From NCBI RefSeq assembly GCF_000214035.2, contig NZ_AFHG01000057.1, forward strand, positions 62,001 to 126,000: DNA of 64,000 nt. Reading direction: 5' to 3'. This DNA is from Methyloversatilis universalis FAM5. Lineage in GTDB: Bacteria; Pseudomonadota; Gammaproteobacteria; Burkholderiales; Rhodocyclaceae. Position 1 is the stretch's first letter. Each line of letters starts with the position of its first letter. The translations under genes were made by a program, and so were the position numbers. The notes under the pieces are model-generated. The model did not search any database and was not told where the DNA came from. It was given only the letters and a program-made list of their open reading frames with translations. Of the stretch, positions 53,771 to 63,174 are shown piece by piece.

Positions 53771-54574
53771 CTACAGCGTCCCGCGCGGCTTGCGCCCGGA
53801 TTTCACCGCCAGCGCGTCATACACCGGGTTGGGCAGCAGTCGCATGATCTTGGCGACCACGCCCATCTGCCACGGAATGACCGCGTAGCTGCGCCGGCTG
53901 TCGAAGAAGCGGGCAAAGCGCGCCGCCGCGTCGTCGGCATCCAGCATGAAGGGCATGGGGTAGGGGTTCTTCTCGGTCATCGGCGTGTCGATGTAGCCCG
54001 GGCACAGCGTCTTCACCTGCACGCCGCTGCCGCGCAGTTCGACCCGCAGGCTTTCGAGATAGCTGATGGCGGCGGACTTGGACGCGCTGTAGGCGCCGGC
54101 GCCCGGCAGGCCGCGGATGCCGGCGACCGAGGCGACGCCGACCAGCGTGCCCGCGCCGCGTGCCTGCATCGGCTTCACGAAAGGCGCGAAGGTGCGCACC
54201 AGCCCCAGCACGTTGATGTCGAACACCGCCTCGAAGGCGGGCAGGTCGTCCTGTTCGCCGGTCAGCGTGCCGACCGACACGCCGGCGTTGGCGATCACCA
54301 GATCAGGCAGGCCGGCGTCCGCGATGAAGGTTTCGGCCGCAGCGCGCAGCGCGTCGGCGTCGCGCACGTCGGCCACATAGCTGAAATGCCGGCCGGGCAG
54401 GCGGGCGCGCACCGTGTCGAGCAGCGCGCCGCGGCGGGCCACCAGCCCCAGCGTCGCGCCCTGCGCCGCGTAATGGCGGGCCAGTGCCTCGCCGATGCCG
54501 GTCGATGCGCCGGTCAAAAAAACAACGGGCGCCGCGCGGGCACCCGTCGTGGTCAGCGAAGCGGCCGGATTCAC
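53771..54574 (-). CDS. Short-chain dehydrogenase/reductase
   Basis: The 267-residue SDR has the cofactor motif LTGASTGIGEAL, the NAG motif (IANAGVSVG), a catalytic serine region GVASVAGIRGLPGAG and the active-site YSASK. The C-terminal part (VVAKIMRLLPNPVYDAL) is of the type seen in membrane-associated SDRs. NADP use is likely from the Arg-rich turn ARRGAL. Substrate unknown. The GTG start at 54574 overlaps the dsbA stop (GTGA). Confidence 0.9.
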   Translation of the reverse strand: MNPAASLTTTGARAAPVVFLTGASTGIGEALARHYAAQGATLGLVARRGALLDTVRARLPGRHFSYVADVRDADALRAAAETFIADAGLPDLVIANAGVSVGTLTGEQDDLPAFEAVFDINVLGLVRTFAPFVKPMQARGAGTLVGVASVAGIRGLPGAGAYSASKSAAISYLESLRVELRGSGVQVKTLCPGYIDTPMTEKNPYPMPFMLDADDAAARFARFFDSRRSYAVIPWQMGVVAKIMRLLPNPVYDALAVKSGRKPRGTL

Positions 54575-55209
54575 TTCTTGCCGGCAGCGGCGCGTTCGGC
54601 GCGTGCGCGCTCGATCAGCGCGTCCAGATTGACCAGCATGGCTTCGTAGCTGTTGCCGAGTGCGATGTACTTGCCATCGACCACCAGCGCCGGCACGCCG
54701 GTCAGCTGATAGGCGGCACTCATCTGCTGCGCGCGCTGCACCTTGCCGGACACCGCGAAGGACTTGGCGGTCTCTTCGAACTTCTTGGCGTCGATGCCGT
54801 TCTTGCCCATCCAGGTCGAAATCGCGCCGATGTCATTGAAAGGCTGGCGGTCGACGTGGATGGCATCGAACACCTTGCCGTGCAGGCGGTCGAGCTCGCC
54901 CAGGGTTTCCAGCGTGTAGTAGGTCTGCGCGCCCGGCACCCAGGACTGGCGGAAGATGGCCGGCACCCGCTTGAAGGTGACGTCGGACGGCATCTTGGAC
55001 AGCCACTTCTTCAGCGTCGGCTCCAGATCGAAGCAGTGCGGGCAGCCATACCAGAAGAACTCGATCACCTCGACCTTGTTGCCCGGTTCGGTCGACTGCG
55101 CCGGCCTGATTTCGCGGAAGTCCTTGTCGGTCAGCGGCGCGGCGCCGACACCCATGGACATGAAGCCGGCGAGGGCCAGCGCTGCGAGCGTCTTGAATCC
55201 GAATTTCAT
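54571..55209 (-). CDS. dsbA: Thiol:disulfide interchange protein DsbA
   Basis: The 212-residue exported oxidoreductase has a signal peptide (MKFGFKTLAALALAGFMSMG), the active site FFWYGCPHCFDLEP and the cis-Pro region LTGVPALVVDG. It introduces disulfides into secreted proteins, probably including the Cys-containing exported proteins in this window. AGGAGAACAC precedes the ATG at 55209. It lies between the SPOR-domain gene and the SDR. Confidence 0.95.
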   Translation of the reverse strand: MKFGFKTLAALALAGFMSMGVGAAPLTDKDFREIRPAQSTEPGNKVEVIEFFWYGCPHCFDLEPTLKKWLSKMPSDVTFKRVPAIFRQSWVPGAQTYYTLETLGELDRLHGKVFDAIHVDRQPFNDIGAISTWMGKNGIDAKKFEETAKSFAVSGKVQRAQQMSAAYQLTGVPALVVDGKYIALGNSYEAMLVNLDALIERARAERAAAGKK

Positions 55210-55241
55210 GTGTTCTCCTGTTATTCCGTAGCGATCCGGTG

Positions 55242-55853
55242 TCATCGGACAACCGATGCCTCGATTCCGTTCTGAGCCAGTTCAGCGCGGGTGCGCTGCA
55301 TCTCCTCCGCGCTGGCGAAGGGGCCGAGCCGCACGCGGTAGAGCGTGCCCTTGCCGGCCACCGTGCCCTTCTGCACGCTGGATTCCAGACCGATCAACGC
55401 AAGACGCGCCCGCAGGTTGTCCGCTTCTTCTTCCGAAGAGAACGCGCCGGCCTGCAGGATGAGCTTGGCCACCGGGGCGTCCGCGGCCGGTGCAGCCGGT
55501 GCAGCCGGTGCAGGTGCCGGCGCCGCCTCTGCGGCGGGCGCGGCCGGCTTGTCGTTGCCCGGGGCCTGCGCATTGCCCGGCAGCAGGTCGTAGAAGTCGA
55601 AGCGCTTGGTTTCGGCCGGTGCCGGCACGGCGGCCTTGTCGCCCGGCTTGCCCGGCAGTGCCGCCGGCTGCGACGGGGCCAGGCCGGGGGCCGGCGCGTT
55701 CTCGCGCACCTGCAGCGGCAGCGAGGAGCCGTGGATGTACCACATCACGCCGGCACTCAGCACCACGCCCAGCACCAGGCCGATGAAGATGCCGACCACG
55801 GTGCCGCCGCGGCTCTTGCGGGGCGGGGCCTTCTTCTGCGGGGCTTTGGCCAT
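55242..55853 (-). CDS. SPOR-domain cell-division-type membrane protein (FtsN-like)
   Basis: The 203-residue bitopic protein has a basic cytoplasmic tail (MAKAPQKKAPPRKSRG), one membrane helix (GTVVGIFIGLVLGVVLSAGV), a long Ala/Pro linker and a C-terminal SPOR domain (KLILQAGAFSSEEEADNLRA, YRVRLGPFASAEEMQRT). SPOR domains bind denuded septal peptidoglycan. The layout and its place directly after argS match the FtsN-like protein of many proteobacteria. It abuts the argS stop with no spacer. Confidence 0.9.
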   Translation of the reverse strand: MAKAPQKKAPPRKSRGGTVVGIFIGLVLGVVLSAGVMWYIHGSSLPLQVRENAPAPGLAPSQPAALPGKPGDKAAVPAPAETKRFDFYDLLPGNAQAPGNDKPAAPAAEAAPAPAPAAPAAPAADAPVAKLILQAGAFSSEEEADNLRARLALIGLESSVQKGTVAGKGTLYRVRLGPFASAEEMQRTRAELAQNGIEASVVR

Positions 55854-57596
55854 TTACATGGTTTCCGGGGCGGACACGCCGAGCAGGGCGAGGCCGTTGG
55901 CGATGACCTGCCGAGTGGCCGCCGCCAGCGCAAGGCGGGCTTCGCGCACGGCCAGATCGTCCACCAGCATGCGCGAGGCGTTGTAGAAGGCGTGGAAGTC
56001 GGACGCCACGTCACGCAGGTAAAAGGCCACCGAGTGCGGTGCGCGGTCGGCCACTGCCGCGGTGATCACGTCCGGGAATTCGGCCAGGCGCTGGGCCAGC
56101 AGCAGTTCCTTCTCGCCGGACAGGCTGTCAACCGGCACACCCTGCAGCAGCGACAGGTCCAGCGCGTGATTGGCCACCGCTTCACGCAGCACCGAGCAGA
56201 TACGCGCGTGCGCGTACTGGATGTAATAGACCGGGTTGTCGTTCGATTCCGACTTGGCCAGATCGAGGTCGAAATCCAGATGCTGGTCGCTCTTGCGCAG
56301 CACGTAGAAGAAGCGCGCGGCGTCGTTGCCCACTTCGGCGCGCAGGTCGCGCAGCGTGACGAAGTCGCCCGAACGCTTGCCCATGGCCGCTTTCTCGCCG
56401 CCGCGGTAGAGCACCGCGAACTGCACCAGCGCGATTTCCAGCCTGTCCGGGTTCTCGCCGAGCGCGGTCAGCGCGCCCTTCACCCGCGGAATGTAGCCGT
56501 GGTGGTCGGCGCCCCACACGTCGATCACCAGATCGAAGCCGCGCGCGAACTTCTCGGCGTGGTAGGCGATGTCGGACGCGAAATAGGTGTAGATGCCGTT
56601 GTCGCGGCGGACCACACGGTCCTTCTCGTCACCGAAATGGGTGGAGCGGAACCACAGCGCGCCGTCCTGTTCGTAGATGTGGCCGGCGTCCTGCAGGCGC
56701 TTCACCGCGCGGTCGACCGCACCGTTGGTGTGTAGCGACTGTTCCGAATACCACACGTCGTAATGCACGCGGAATTCGCCCAGGTCGTTGCGCTGGTCGG
56801 CCAGCATGGCATCCAGCGCGAAGCGGTGCACCGTCCACCAGTCGTCGCCGAGCGCCTTCTTGGCGGCAGCGATCAGCGCGTCGAGCTGGGCGTCGGCGGT
56901 GTCGCCGGGCACCGAGGCGTCCGGCAGGTCGGCGGTCGGGCGGTTCAGGCGTGGGCCCTGCTGCACGAACAGTTCGGCGCCGATGTCGCGCACGTAATCG
57001 CCGCGGTAACCGTCGGCCGGGAATCTGATCGCGCTGCCCTGGGTTTCCATGTAGCGCAGCCACACCGACACCGCCAGGATGTCCATCTGGCGGCCGGCGT
57101 CGTTCACGTAGAACTCGCGGGTGACCGCGTAGCCGGCGGCTTCCAGCAGGTTGGACAGCGCCGAACCGTAGGCCGCACCGCGGCCGTGGCCGACGTGCAG
57201 CGGGCCGGTCGGGTTGGCCGACACGAATTCGATCTGCACCTTCTTGCCCGCGCCGCTGTCGGAGCGCCCGTAGCGTTCGCGTTCGGTGAGGATGCGGCCG
57301 ACGATGGCCTGCTTCACCGACGCGCTGAAGAAGAAGTTGATGAAGCCGGCGCCCGCCACTTCGGCGCGCTCGATCAGCGTCGACGGCGGCAGTTCGCGCA
57401 CGATGCGCTCGGCGATCACGCGCGGGTTCTGCTTCAGCGCCTTCGCGAGCTGCAGGGCCACATTGCAGGCGAGGTCGCCGTGGGCGGCCTGCTTCGGGCG
57501 GTCGAGGATGATGTCGGGCGCGGCGAGATCCGGTGCCACGCTGGCGAGCGAGGCATGCAGCAGACGGGTCAGTTCCAGGCGCAGTTCGGGGGTCAT
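55854..57596 (-). CDS. argS: Arginine--tRNA ligase
   Basis: The 580-residue class I synthetase has an N-terminal Add1 domain, the HIGH motif as NPTGPLHVGHGRGAAYGSAL, WGADHHGYIPRVKGAL, a KMSKS-equivalent region MGKRSGDFVTLRDL and a DALR anticodon-binding C-terminus (FYNASRMLVDD). Full length. It heads the leftward operon argS - SPOR protein - dsbA - SDR and is divergent from ubiB with a 204-base gap. Confidence 0.98.
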   Translation of the reverse strand: MTPELRLELTRLLHASLASVAPDLAAPDIILDRPKQAAHGDLACNVALQLAKALKQNPRVIAERIVRELPPSTLIERAEVAGAGFINFFFSASVKQAIVGRILTERERYGRSDSGAGKKVQIEFVSANPTGPLHVGHGRGAAYGSALSNLLEAAGYAVTREFYVNDAGRQMDILAVSVWLRYMETQGSAIRFPADGYRGDYVRDIGAELFVQQGPRLNRPTADLPDASVPGDTADAQLDALIAAAKKALGDDWWTVHRFALDAMLADQRNDLGEFRVHYDVWYSEQSLHTNGAVDRAVKRLQDAGHIYEQDGALWFRSTHFGDEKDRVVRRDNGIYTYFASDIAYHAEKFARGFDLVIDVWGADHHGYIPRVKGALTALGENPDRLEIALVQFAVLYRGGEKAAMGKRSGDFVTLRDLRAEVGNDAARFFYVLRKSDQHLDFDLDLAKSESNDNPVYYIQYAHARICSVLREAVANHALDLSLLQGVPVDSLSGEKELLLAQRLAEFPDVITAAVADRAPHSVAFYLRDVASDFHAFYNASRMLVDDLAVREARLALAAATRQVIANGLALLGVSAPETM

Positions 57597-57800
57597 GGAT
57601 GAAACAGGGGCGCAGGGCGCGGATGCATTCGGAAGCGGCGAAGTATAACGCGAGCCCGTGGCCGCCTTCCCGGCGCGGCTTCCGGGCCGGCGGCCCTTCT
57701 TGTACAGTGCGCGCTCCCCGCGCGCCCGCCGAATTTGGAAACATGACGTTTCACGCCGCCCGTCCGACCCCGATCACTGCCCTGACGAGGGGCTGAGCCG

Positions 57801-59327
57801 ATGCGCTGGTTGCGACTGCTCAAGATCGTGACGGTCAGCCTGCGTTATGGGCTGGACCAGATGCTGATCGATGCCGGCAGCAGGCTGCGCTTCGCCGGCC
57901 TGCTGCGTGTCACCCGGCTCGGCCGCCGCTTCGACGCGCCGCGCGCGGTGCGGCTGCGGCAGGCGCTGGAGGCGCTCGGCCCCATCTTCGTGAAGTTCGG
58001 ACAGATGCTGTCCACCCGGCGCGATCTGCTGCCGCCGGATCTGGCCGACGAACTGGCCAAGCTGCAGGACCGCGTGCCGCCCTTCCCGTCGGAACAGGCG
58101 ATTGCCCGGCTGGAGGCCTTCTATGGCCGGCCGCTGGCGCAGGTGTTCGCCCGCTTCGAAACGCAGCCGGTGGCGTCCGCCTCGGTGGCGCAGGTGCACT
58201 TCGCGCTGCTGCCCAGCGGCGAGGAGGTGGCGGTCAAGGTGCTGCGGCCGGGCATCGAGCACATCATCGCCAACGACATCGCGCTGATGGAAACTGCGGC
58301 CGCGCTGCTCGAACGGGTGTGGTCGGAGGGTCGCCGGCTGAAGGCGCGCGAGGTGGTGGCGGAGTTCTCCAAGCACCTCGGCGACGAACTGGACCTGATG
58401 CGCGAGGCGTCGAACTGTTCGCAGCTGCGCCGCAACTTCCGCGACTCGCCGCTGCTGTCGGTGCCCGAGGTGTACTGGGACTACTGCGGCCCGACCGCGA
58501 TGGTGATGCAGCGCATGCACGGCCTGCCGATCTCGCAGGTCGATGCGCTGCGCGCCCAGGGCGTGGATATGGCCGCGCTGTCGCGCGCCGGTGTCGAAAT
58601 CTTCTTCACCCAGGTGTTCCGCGACGGCTTCTTCCACGCCGACATGCATCCGGGCAACATTTTCGTCGCCCCGGACGGCCAGTACATCGCGCTCGACTTC
58701 GGCATCATGGGCACGCTGACCGACGTCGACAAGAACTACCTGGCGCAGAACTTCCTCGCCTTCTTCCAGCGCGACTACAAGCGGGTGGCGCAGGCCCACG
58801 TCGATGCCGGCTGGGTGCCGCGCGGCACCCGGGTGGACGAGTTCGAGGCGGCGATCCGTGCGGTGTGCGAGCCCATCTTCGACAAGCCGCTGAAGGAAAT
58901 CGAGTTCGGCCGCACGCTGCTGCGGCTGTTCCAGGTGTCGCGCCGCTTCAATGTCGAAATCCAGCCGCAGCTGGTGATGCTGCAGAAGACGCTGCTCAAC
59001 ATCGAAGGTCTGGGCCGCCAGCTCGATCCCGACCTCGATCTGTGGAAGACCGCCAAGCCCTTCCTCGAGCGCTGGATGAACGAGCAGATGGGCTGGCGCG
59101 CGCTGCGCCGCAAGCTGGCGGAAGAGGCGCCGGGCTGGGCGCTCACGCTGCCCGAACTGCCGCGGCTGGCGCACCGGGTGCTCGGCCGCGCCGCCGAGTT
59201 CGACGTGACGCAGGAGCCGGCCGCCGCCGAGCGCCGTCACCGTGGCCTGATGCGCTGGCTGCGCGTGCTCTGTCTGCTGGTGGCCACGCTGATCGGCGTG
59301 GAGCTGTGGCGGCTGTTCGGGAGCTGA
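57801..59327 (+). CDS. ubiB: UbiB-type ABC1 atypical kinase
   Basis: The 508-residue ABC1/ADCK-family protein is needed for ubiquinone synthesis. The KxGQ-type motif reads [20 protein letters not shown], then the Ala-rich loop [21 protein letters not shown], the catalytic-like DMHPGNIFV and DFG (ALDFGIMG). The C-terminus has a membrane helix ([18 protein letters not shown]). Likely an ATPase that extracts or presents lipid intermediates. Start ATG 57801. Confidence 0.94.
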   Translation: MRWLRLLKIVTVSLRYGLDQMLIDAGSRLRFAGLLRVTRLGRRFDAPRAVRLRQALEALGPIFVKFGQMLSTRRDLLPPDLADELAKLQDRVPPFPSEQAIARLEAFYGRPLAQVFARFETQPVASASVAQVHFALLPSGEEVAVKVLRPGIEHIIANDIALMETAAALLERVWSEGRRLKAREVVAEFSKHLGDELDLMREASNCSQLRRNFRDSPLLSVPEVYWDYCGPTAMVMQRMHGLPISQVDALRAQGVDMAALSRAGVEIFFTQVFRDGFFHADMHPGNIFVAPDGQYIALDFGIMGTLTDVDKNYLAQNFLAFFQRDYKRVAQAHVDAGWVPRGTRVDEFEAAIRAVCEPIFDKPLKEIEFGRTLLRLFQVSRRFNVEIQPQLVMLQKTLLNIEGLGRQLDPDLDLWKTAKPFLERWMNEQMGWRALRRKLAEEAPGWALTLPELPRLAHRVLGRAAEFDVTQEPAAAERRHRGLMRWLRVLCLLVATLIGVELWRLFGS

Positions 59328-59386
59328 TCCCGAGCCTCATGCTGCCGCCCTAAAGTCGGACGGGCCACCGTCGTTAGTGCTGCTTC

Positions 59387-60076
59387 ATGCCGCGAGAGCA
59401 CAACGATGAAAACGATCCCGGTGTTTCAGATTCGGTACGCATGCGCGTCGTCCTGCTGGAGGCCCGCGCAATGAACTTTCCCTCGGTACGCATGGGCGCG
59501 CTGGCCGGGTCCATGACCCGTTCCATGCACGGCGCGGCCCTCACCTTCTCCAAGGTCGTGGCCGACCGGGTCGGCATGTCGGTGCTGGACGTCGCACTGG
59601 TCGACCGCGGGGGGCTGGAAGGCAGTCTGCACGGGCTCGATCGCTACAGTGGTGGCCGGCTGTGCATGATCACGCAGCGCATGCGCACCGCCGACGACCT
59701 CCATACGCAGGGCATGCTGGTGCTGCCGGAGGAGGGCGCCCGGCTGATCGTGCGCCGCATGCTCGGTCTTCCGGTGCTGCTGGGCGAACTGTCCGAGCTG
59801 GAACAGGACGCGCTGTCCGAGCTCGGCAGCATCGTGATCGACGCCTGCCGCGGCGGTCTGGGCGGGGCTTTCGGCCTGCAGGCCGAAGCGGCGCAGCCGG
59901 CCGTGGATCTGACCGACGCCGAGAGCGGCTTTTCGCTGGACGATACGCTGCATAACGCGCTGGTCACCCAGCTGCACATCCACCTGTCCGGCCTGCGGGT
60001 CGAAGGCCGGGTGGTGCTCGAAATGGTGGCTGATTCCGCGCTGCCGGTGCTGCCGCGCTATCGTCTTTCGGCCTGA
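59387..60076 (+). CDS. CheC/CheX-like phosphatase-fold protein, partly degenerate
   Basis: The 229-residue cytosolic protein has one region (about residues 138-165, LSELEQDALSELGSIVIDAC) matching the D/S-x3-E-x2-N helix of CheC/CheX/FliY phosphatases, except that the Asn position is Ser (ELGS). The N-terminal 40 residues are not family-like and an internal start is possible. It could dephosphorylate or merely bind a CheY-like protein such as PilG/PilH, but the weak match leaves function open. It is 59 bases after ubiB. Confidence 0.6.
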   Translation: MPREHNDENDPGVSDSVRMRVVLLEARAMNFPSVRMGALAGSMTRSMHGAALTFSKVVADRVGMSVLDVALVDRGGLEGSLHGLDRYSGGRLCMITQRMRTADDLHTQGMLVLPEEGARLIVRRMLGLPVLLGELSELEQDALSELGSIVIDACRGGLGGAFGLQAEAAQPAVDLTDAESGFSLDDTLHNALVTQLHIHLSGLRVEGRVVLEMVADSALPVLPRYRLSA

Positions 60077-60181
60077 CCGAAAATCAGCCTCAAACCCCCG
60101 TACACGCCCTGATGCGCGCCGCTATCATTGCGGTCGCGCGGCGTCGTGCCGCGCCGCGCATCCTGTCTTGCCGGGGCTTTC

Positions 60182-61684
60182 ATGCTGATCTGGTTCGTCG
60201 TGCTCTATCTGATGGTGTCGGTCGGCATCGGCCTGTTTGCCGCGACCCGTGTCCATAACGCCAAGGATTTTGCGGTGGCCGGGCGCAGCCTGCCGCTGCC
60301 GGTGGTCACCGCCACGGTGTTCGCCACCTGGTTCGGCGCCGAGGCGGTGTTCGGCGTGTCGGCCCAGTTCGTCACCTCCGGCCTGGGCGGCGTGGTGGCC
60401 GACCCCTTCGGTTCGTCGATGTGCCTGATCATCGCCGGCTTCTTCTTCGCCTCCAAGCTGTACAAGCTGAACATCCTGACCGTCGGCGACTACTACCGGA
60501 TGCGCTACAGCCGCTCGGTCGAGGCGATCACGTCGATGTGCATCGTGGTGTCCTACCTGGGCTGGGTGGCGGCGCAGATCAAGGCCATGGGCCTCATCTT
60601 CTTCATGGTGACCGATGGCGGCGTGAGCCAGCATGCGGGCATGGTGCTGGGCGCGCTCATCGTGCTCACCTACACCACCTTCGGCGGCATGTTCTCGGTG
60701 GCCATTCTCGATTTCGTGCAGATGGCGGTGTCCATGGGCGGCCTGCTGTACATCGCCTGGATCATCAGCGGCCTGACCGGCGGCGTCGCCCCGGTGATCG
60801 AGCACGCGTCGGCAGCCGGCAAGCTCGACTTCTTCCCGCCGGCCGACCCCTGGCTGTGGATCACCTTCATCGGCGCCTGGCTCACCATGATGCTGGGCTC
60901 GATTCCGCAGCAGGACGTGTTCCAGCGCGTCACCTCGGCAAAGACCGCGAAGACCGCGGTGGCCGGCTCGGTGCTCGGCGCCAGCATCTATTTCGTGTTC
61001 TGCTTCGTGCCGATGTTCATCGCCTATTCGGCGACGCTGATCGACCCGGCCACCTTCGGCGCGCTGATCGAGGAAGATTCGCAGCGCGTGCTGCCGACTC
61101 TGGTGATGCAGCACACGCCGCTGATCGCCCAGATCCTGTTCTTCGGCGCGGTGCTGTCGGCCATCATGAGCTGTTCGTCGGCCACGCTGCTGGCGCCGTC
61201 GGTCACCTTCGCGGAAAACATCGTCAAGGGCTTCTACCCGCGCATGAGCGACCGCCAGCTGCTGTTCGTGATGCGCGGTGCCATCGTCGGCTTTGCCAGC
61301 GCGGTGCTGGCGGTGGCGCTCAATTCGGAAAGCAGCATTTTCGGCATGGTGGAGAACGCCTACAAGGTGACGCTGGCCGGTGCTTTCGTGCCGCTGTTCT
61401 TCGGCGCCTTCTGGAAGCGCGCCACCACGCAGGGCGCCCTGGCCGCCATCATCGGCGGTCTGTCCTCATGGCTGCTGGTCGAGGTGCTGGTTGGCGAAGC
61501 CAGTCTGGTGCCGCCGCAGCTGATCGGCCTGGTGGTGAGCGCCACCGGCATGGTGATCGGCTCGCTGCTGCCGCAGTGGGTGGGCCACCGGATGCCGCAC
61601 GAGCCGGACCACGCCGCGCTGCATCATCACGCGGCGGCCGGCACTCACCACGCCGCACCCGGGCATCACACGCCGCATCGCTGA
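60182..61684 (+). CDS. Sodium:solute symporter family permease
   Basis: The 500-residue protein has about 13 hydrophobic segments and SSS-family patterns: TRVHNAKDFAVAGRSLPLPV, TWFGAEAVFGVSAQFV, GDYYRMRYSRSVEAITS and VLSAIMSCSSATLLAPSVTF. The class imports organic acids, sugars or amino acids with sodium; substrate is unknown. The C-terminal 35 residues are histidine-rich (HHHAAAGTHHAAPGHH). ATG 60182 starts at MLIWFVVLYLMV; no clear ribosome-binding site. Confidence 0.9.
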   Translation: MLIWFVVLYLMVSVGIGLFAATRVHNAKDFAVAGRSLPLPVVTATVFATWFGAEAVFGVSAQFVTSGLGGVVADPFGSSMCLIIAGFFFASKLYKLNILTVGDYYRMRYSRSVEAITSMCIVVSYLGWVAAQIKAMGLIFFMVTDGGVSQHAGMVLGALIVLTYTTFGGMFSVAILDFVQMAVSMGGLLYIAWIISGLTGGVAPVIEHASAAGKLDFFPPADPWLWITFIGAWLTMMLGSIPQQDVFQRVTSAKTAKTAVAGSVLGASIYFVFCFVPMFIAYSATLIDPATFGALIEEDSQRVLPTLVMQHTPLIAQILFFGAVLSAIMSCSSATLLAPSVTFAENIVKGFYPRMSDRQLLFVMRGAIVGFASAVLAVALNSESSIFGMVENAYKVTLAGAFVPLFFGAFWKRATTQGALAAIIGGLSSWLLVEVLVGEASLVPPQLIGLVVSATGMVIGSLLPQWVGHRMPHEPDHAALHHHAAAGTHHAAPGHHTPHR

Positions 61685-61721
61685 AACGAAGTACCGCCGC
61701 CGGGGGCTGCGTGACAGGCGC

Positions 61722-62417
61722 TCAGGGCGCCTTGCCGGCCGCCTCCTGTGCCGCTGCCTTGGCCGCGGCTTCCGCCTCGCGGCGGGCATGCTCTTCCTCG
61801 CGCTTTTTCACCCGTTCGTCGATGGCGGCCGCCTTTTTCCGCTGGTCGGCGGCGCGCTGGGCGGCCCGGGCGTCTTCCTGCTTGCGGCGTGCTGCCAGTT
61901 CGGCATCTTTGCGGGCCTGTTCGCGCGCCTGTGCCTCGGCCTGACCCGCCAGTTCGGCGTCCTTGGCCGCGCGCGCCGCAGCGGCCGCTTCGCGCTGGGC
62001 GTCCTGCTCGCGTGTTTTCGCGTTGACCTCGATCGCCTTCTCGCGCCGGGCCTCCGCCGCGCGCTGCTTGTCCGCGCGACGCGCCTCGGCCGACCGGCGG
62101 CGGATGTCGCGCTCGATGTCGCCGGCCTGGATCTCCAGCCGGCGGGCGGCGGTCGTGCTGCCACGATAGGCCTCGTCGGCGCGTTCCAGGCAGGACGACA
62201 CCAGCGTGCGCTGCCAGCATTCGGTGTAAGCGGCGTCGCGTACCCGCACCGCCTCTTCCTTCTTCGTCTTCGCCTGTTCCTTCAGTTCGGCCGCCTGGGT
62301 GCGCATCCGGTCGCGTTCCTCGTCCGGAAAATCGTCGACCGGTGCTTGCGCATGAATGAGACCGGCGGCGGCGAACGCCGCCAGTCCGGTCAGGGTGCGC
62401 AGGGCAAACTTGTTCAC
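61722..62417 (-). CDS. Exported coiled-coil protein rich in Ala, Glu, Arg and Lys
   Basis: The 231-residue precursor from GTG 62417 has a signal peptide (NKFALRTLTGLAAFAAAGLIHAQ). Then comes an uninterrupted charged helix to the end, with two Cys in the first part (AYTECWQRTLVSSCLERADE). Composition is coiled-coil-like (AKDAELAGQAEAQAREQARK). AGAGGA precedes the GTG. Homology to TolA-like helices may be only compositional, and no function is assigned. It is convergent with the symporter gene. Confidence 0.8.
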   Translation of the reverse strand: MNKFALRTLTGLAAFAAAGLIHAQAPVDDFPDEERDRMRTQAAELKEQAKTKKEEAVRVRDAAYTECWQRTLVSSCLERADEAYRGSTTAARRLEIQAGDIERDIRRRSAEARRADKQRAAEARREKAIEVNAKTREQDAQREAAAAARAAKDAELAGQAEAQAREQARKDAELAARRKQEDARAAQRAADQRKKAAAIDERVKKREEEHARREAEAAAKAAAQEAAGKAP

Positions 62418-62764
62418 GTGCTGTCCTCTTGCTTGGGGGGCGGCGCGCTGTGACGCCGCCGCCGGTTCATCGATCCGGAGCGATCCGTGCCCGCTCGCGG
62501 CCGGAGCGCCCGTGATCCTACTCTGCAACCGTGATCGACCGCGACCGGCTGCGCTTCCTGCAGCAACGCGGCAGCGCGCATGAGGACGTACATGCGCTGC
62601 GCGAGGTTGCGCAGCGGGCCGGTTTCCGGATCTGCAGTGCGCGGGTCGCAGGGGTGAGGACAGGCGGCGCAGTGGGCGCCGGCGCCGTAAGGCGAGGGTC
62701 GCGCCGATCGCAGGGTGTTCGCGGCCTGCGCGTGATGTCCGTATCGGGGCAGGCCGCGGCCCGG
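62418..62764. other. Gene-free segment
   Basis: These 347 GC-rich bases show no supported gene. An open frame on the plus strand from 62531 has no ribosome-binding site or family pattern and would run through the small minus-strand gene. The segment contains short dyads but no promoter or terminator I trust. Confidence 0.5.
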
Positions 62765-62947
62765 TCAGATCTGTACCGTGCTCGAAGGACGCAGCACGTA
62801 GCCCACCACCGCCAGTCCGCCGAAGCACAGCGCCGCGCCGGACAGGCCGGCGACCAGGGCGGAGGCCGACGCGACGGCGCAGAAGGGCAGCGCGTGGCGT
62901 GTCGCCGAACGGTAGCCGGCGCGCATGAAGCGATTGATCCGTTTCAT
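62765..62947 (-). CDS. Small membrane protein, function unknown
   Basis: The 60-residue product has a basic N-terminus (MKRINRFMRAGYRSATRH), then hydrophobic segments (ALPFCAVASASALVAGLSG and ALCFGGLAVVGYVL) and a short polar end. GCAGGAGACGG directly before ATG 62947 supports translation. No family is recognised. It is isolated between the coiled-coil protein and amt. Confidence 0.55.
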   Translation of the reverse strand: MKRINRFMRAGYRSATRHALPFCAVASASALVAGLSGAALCFGGLAVVGYVLRPSSTVQI

Positions 62948-63116
62948 TTCCGTCTCCTGCAGAGGGGGAGGTCAGTGTGGCCCGGTCTGGCGCGGGATCA
63001 TCGCGACAATAGCGCGGAATTCCATGTGCGATTCGTGCGATTTCAGACACTTGGAGGCGAAACTTCGGGTCTTGTGTGTCTTTGTGTAAGGGTGAAACGG
63101 CGGCGAAACAAGGGCG

Positions 63117-63141
63117 AAAAAAAGGGCGCCCGAAGGCGCCC
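63117..63141 (-). terminator. Intrinsic terminator of amt
   Basis: On the minus strand, GGGCGCC (63141-63135), loop TTCG and GGCGCCC (63130-63124) are followed by seven T residues (63123-63117), a textbook terminator 33 bases after the amt stop. Confidence 0.93.
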
Positions 63142-63174
63142 TAACCATTGCTGGAGGAGTGTTCTGTCCGTCGA

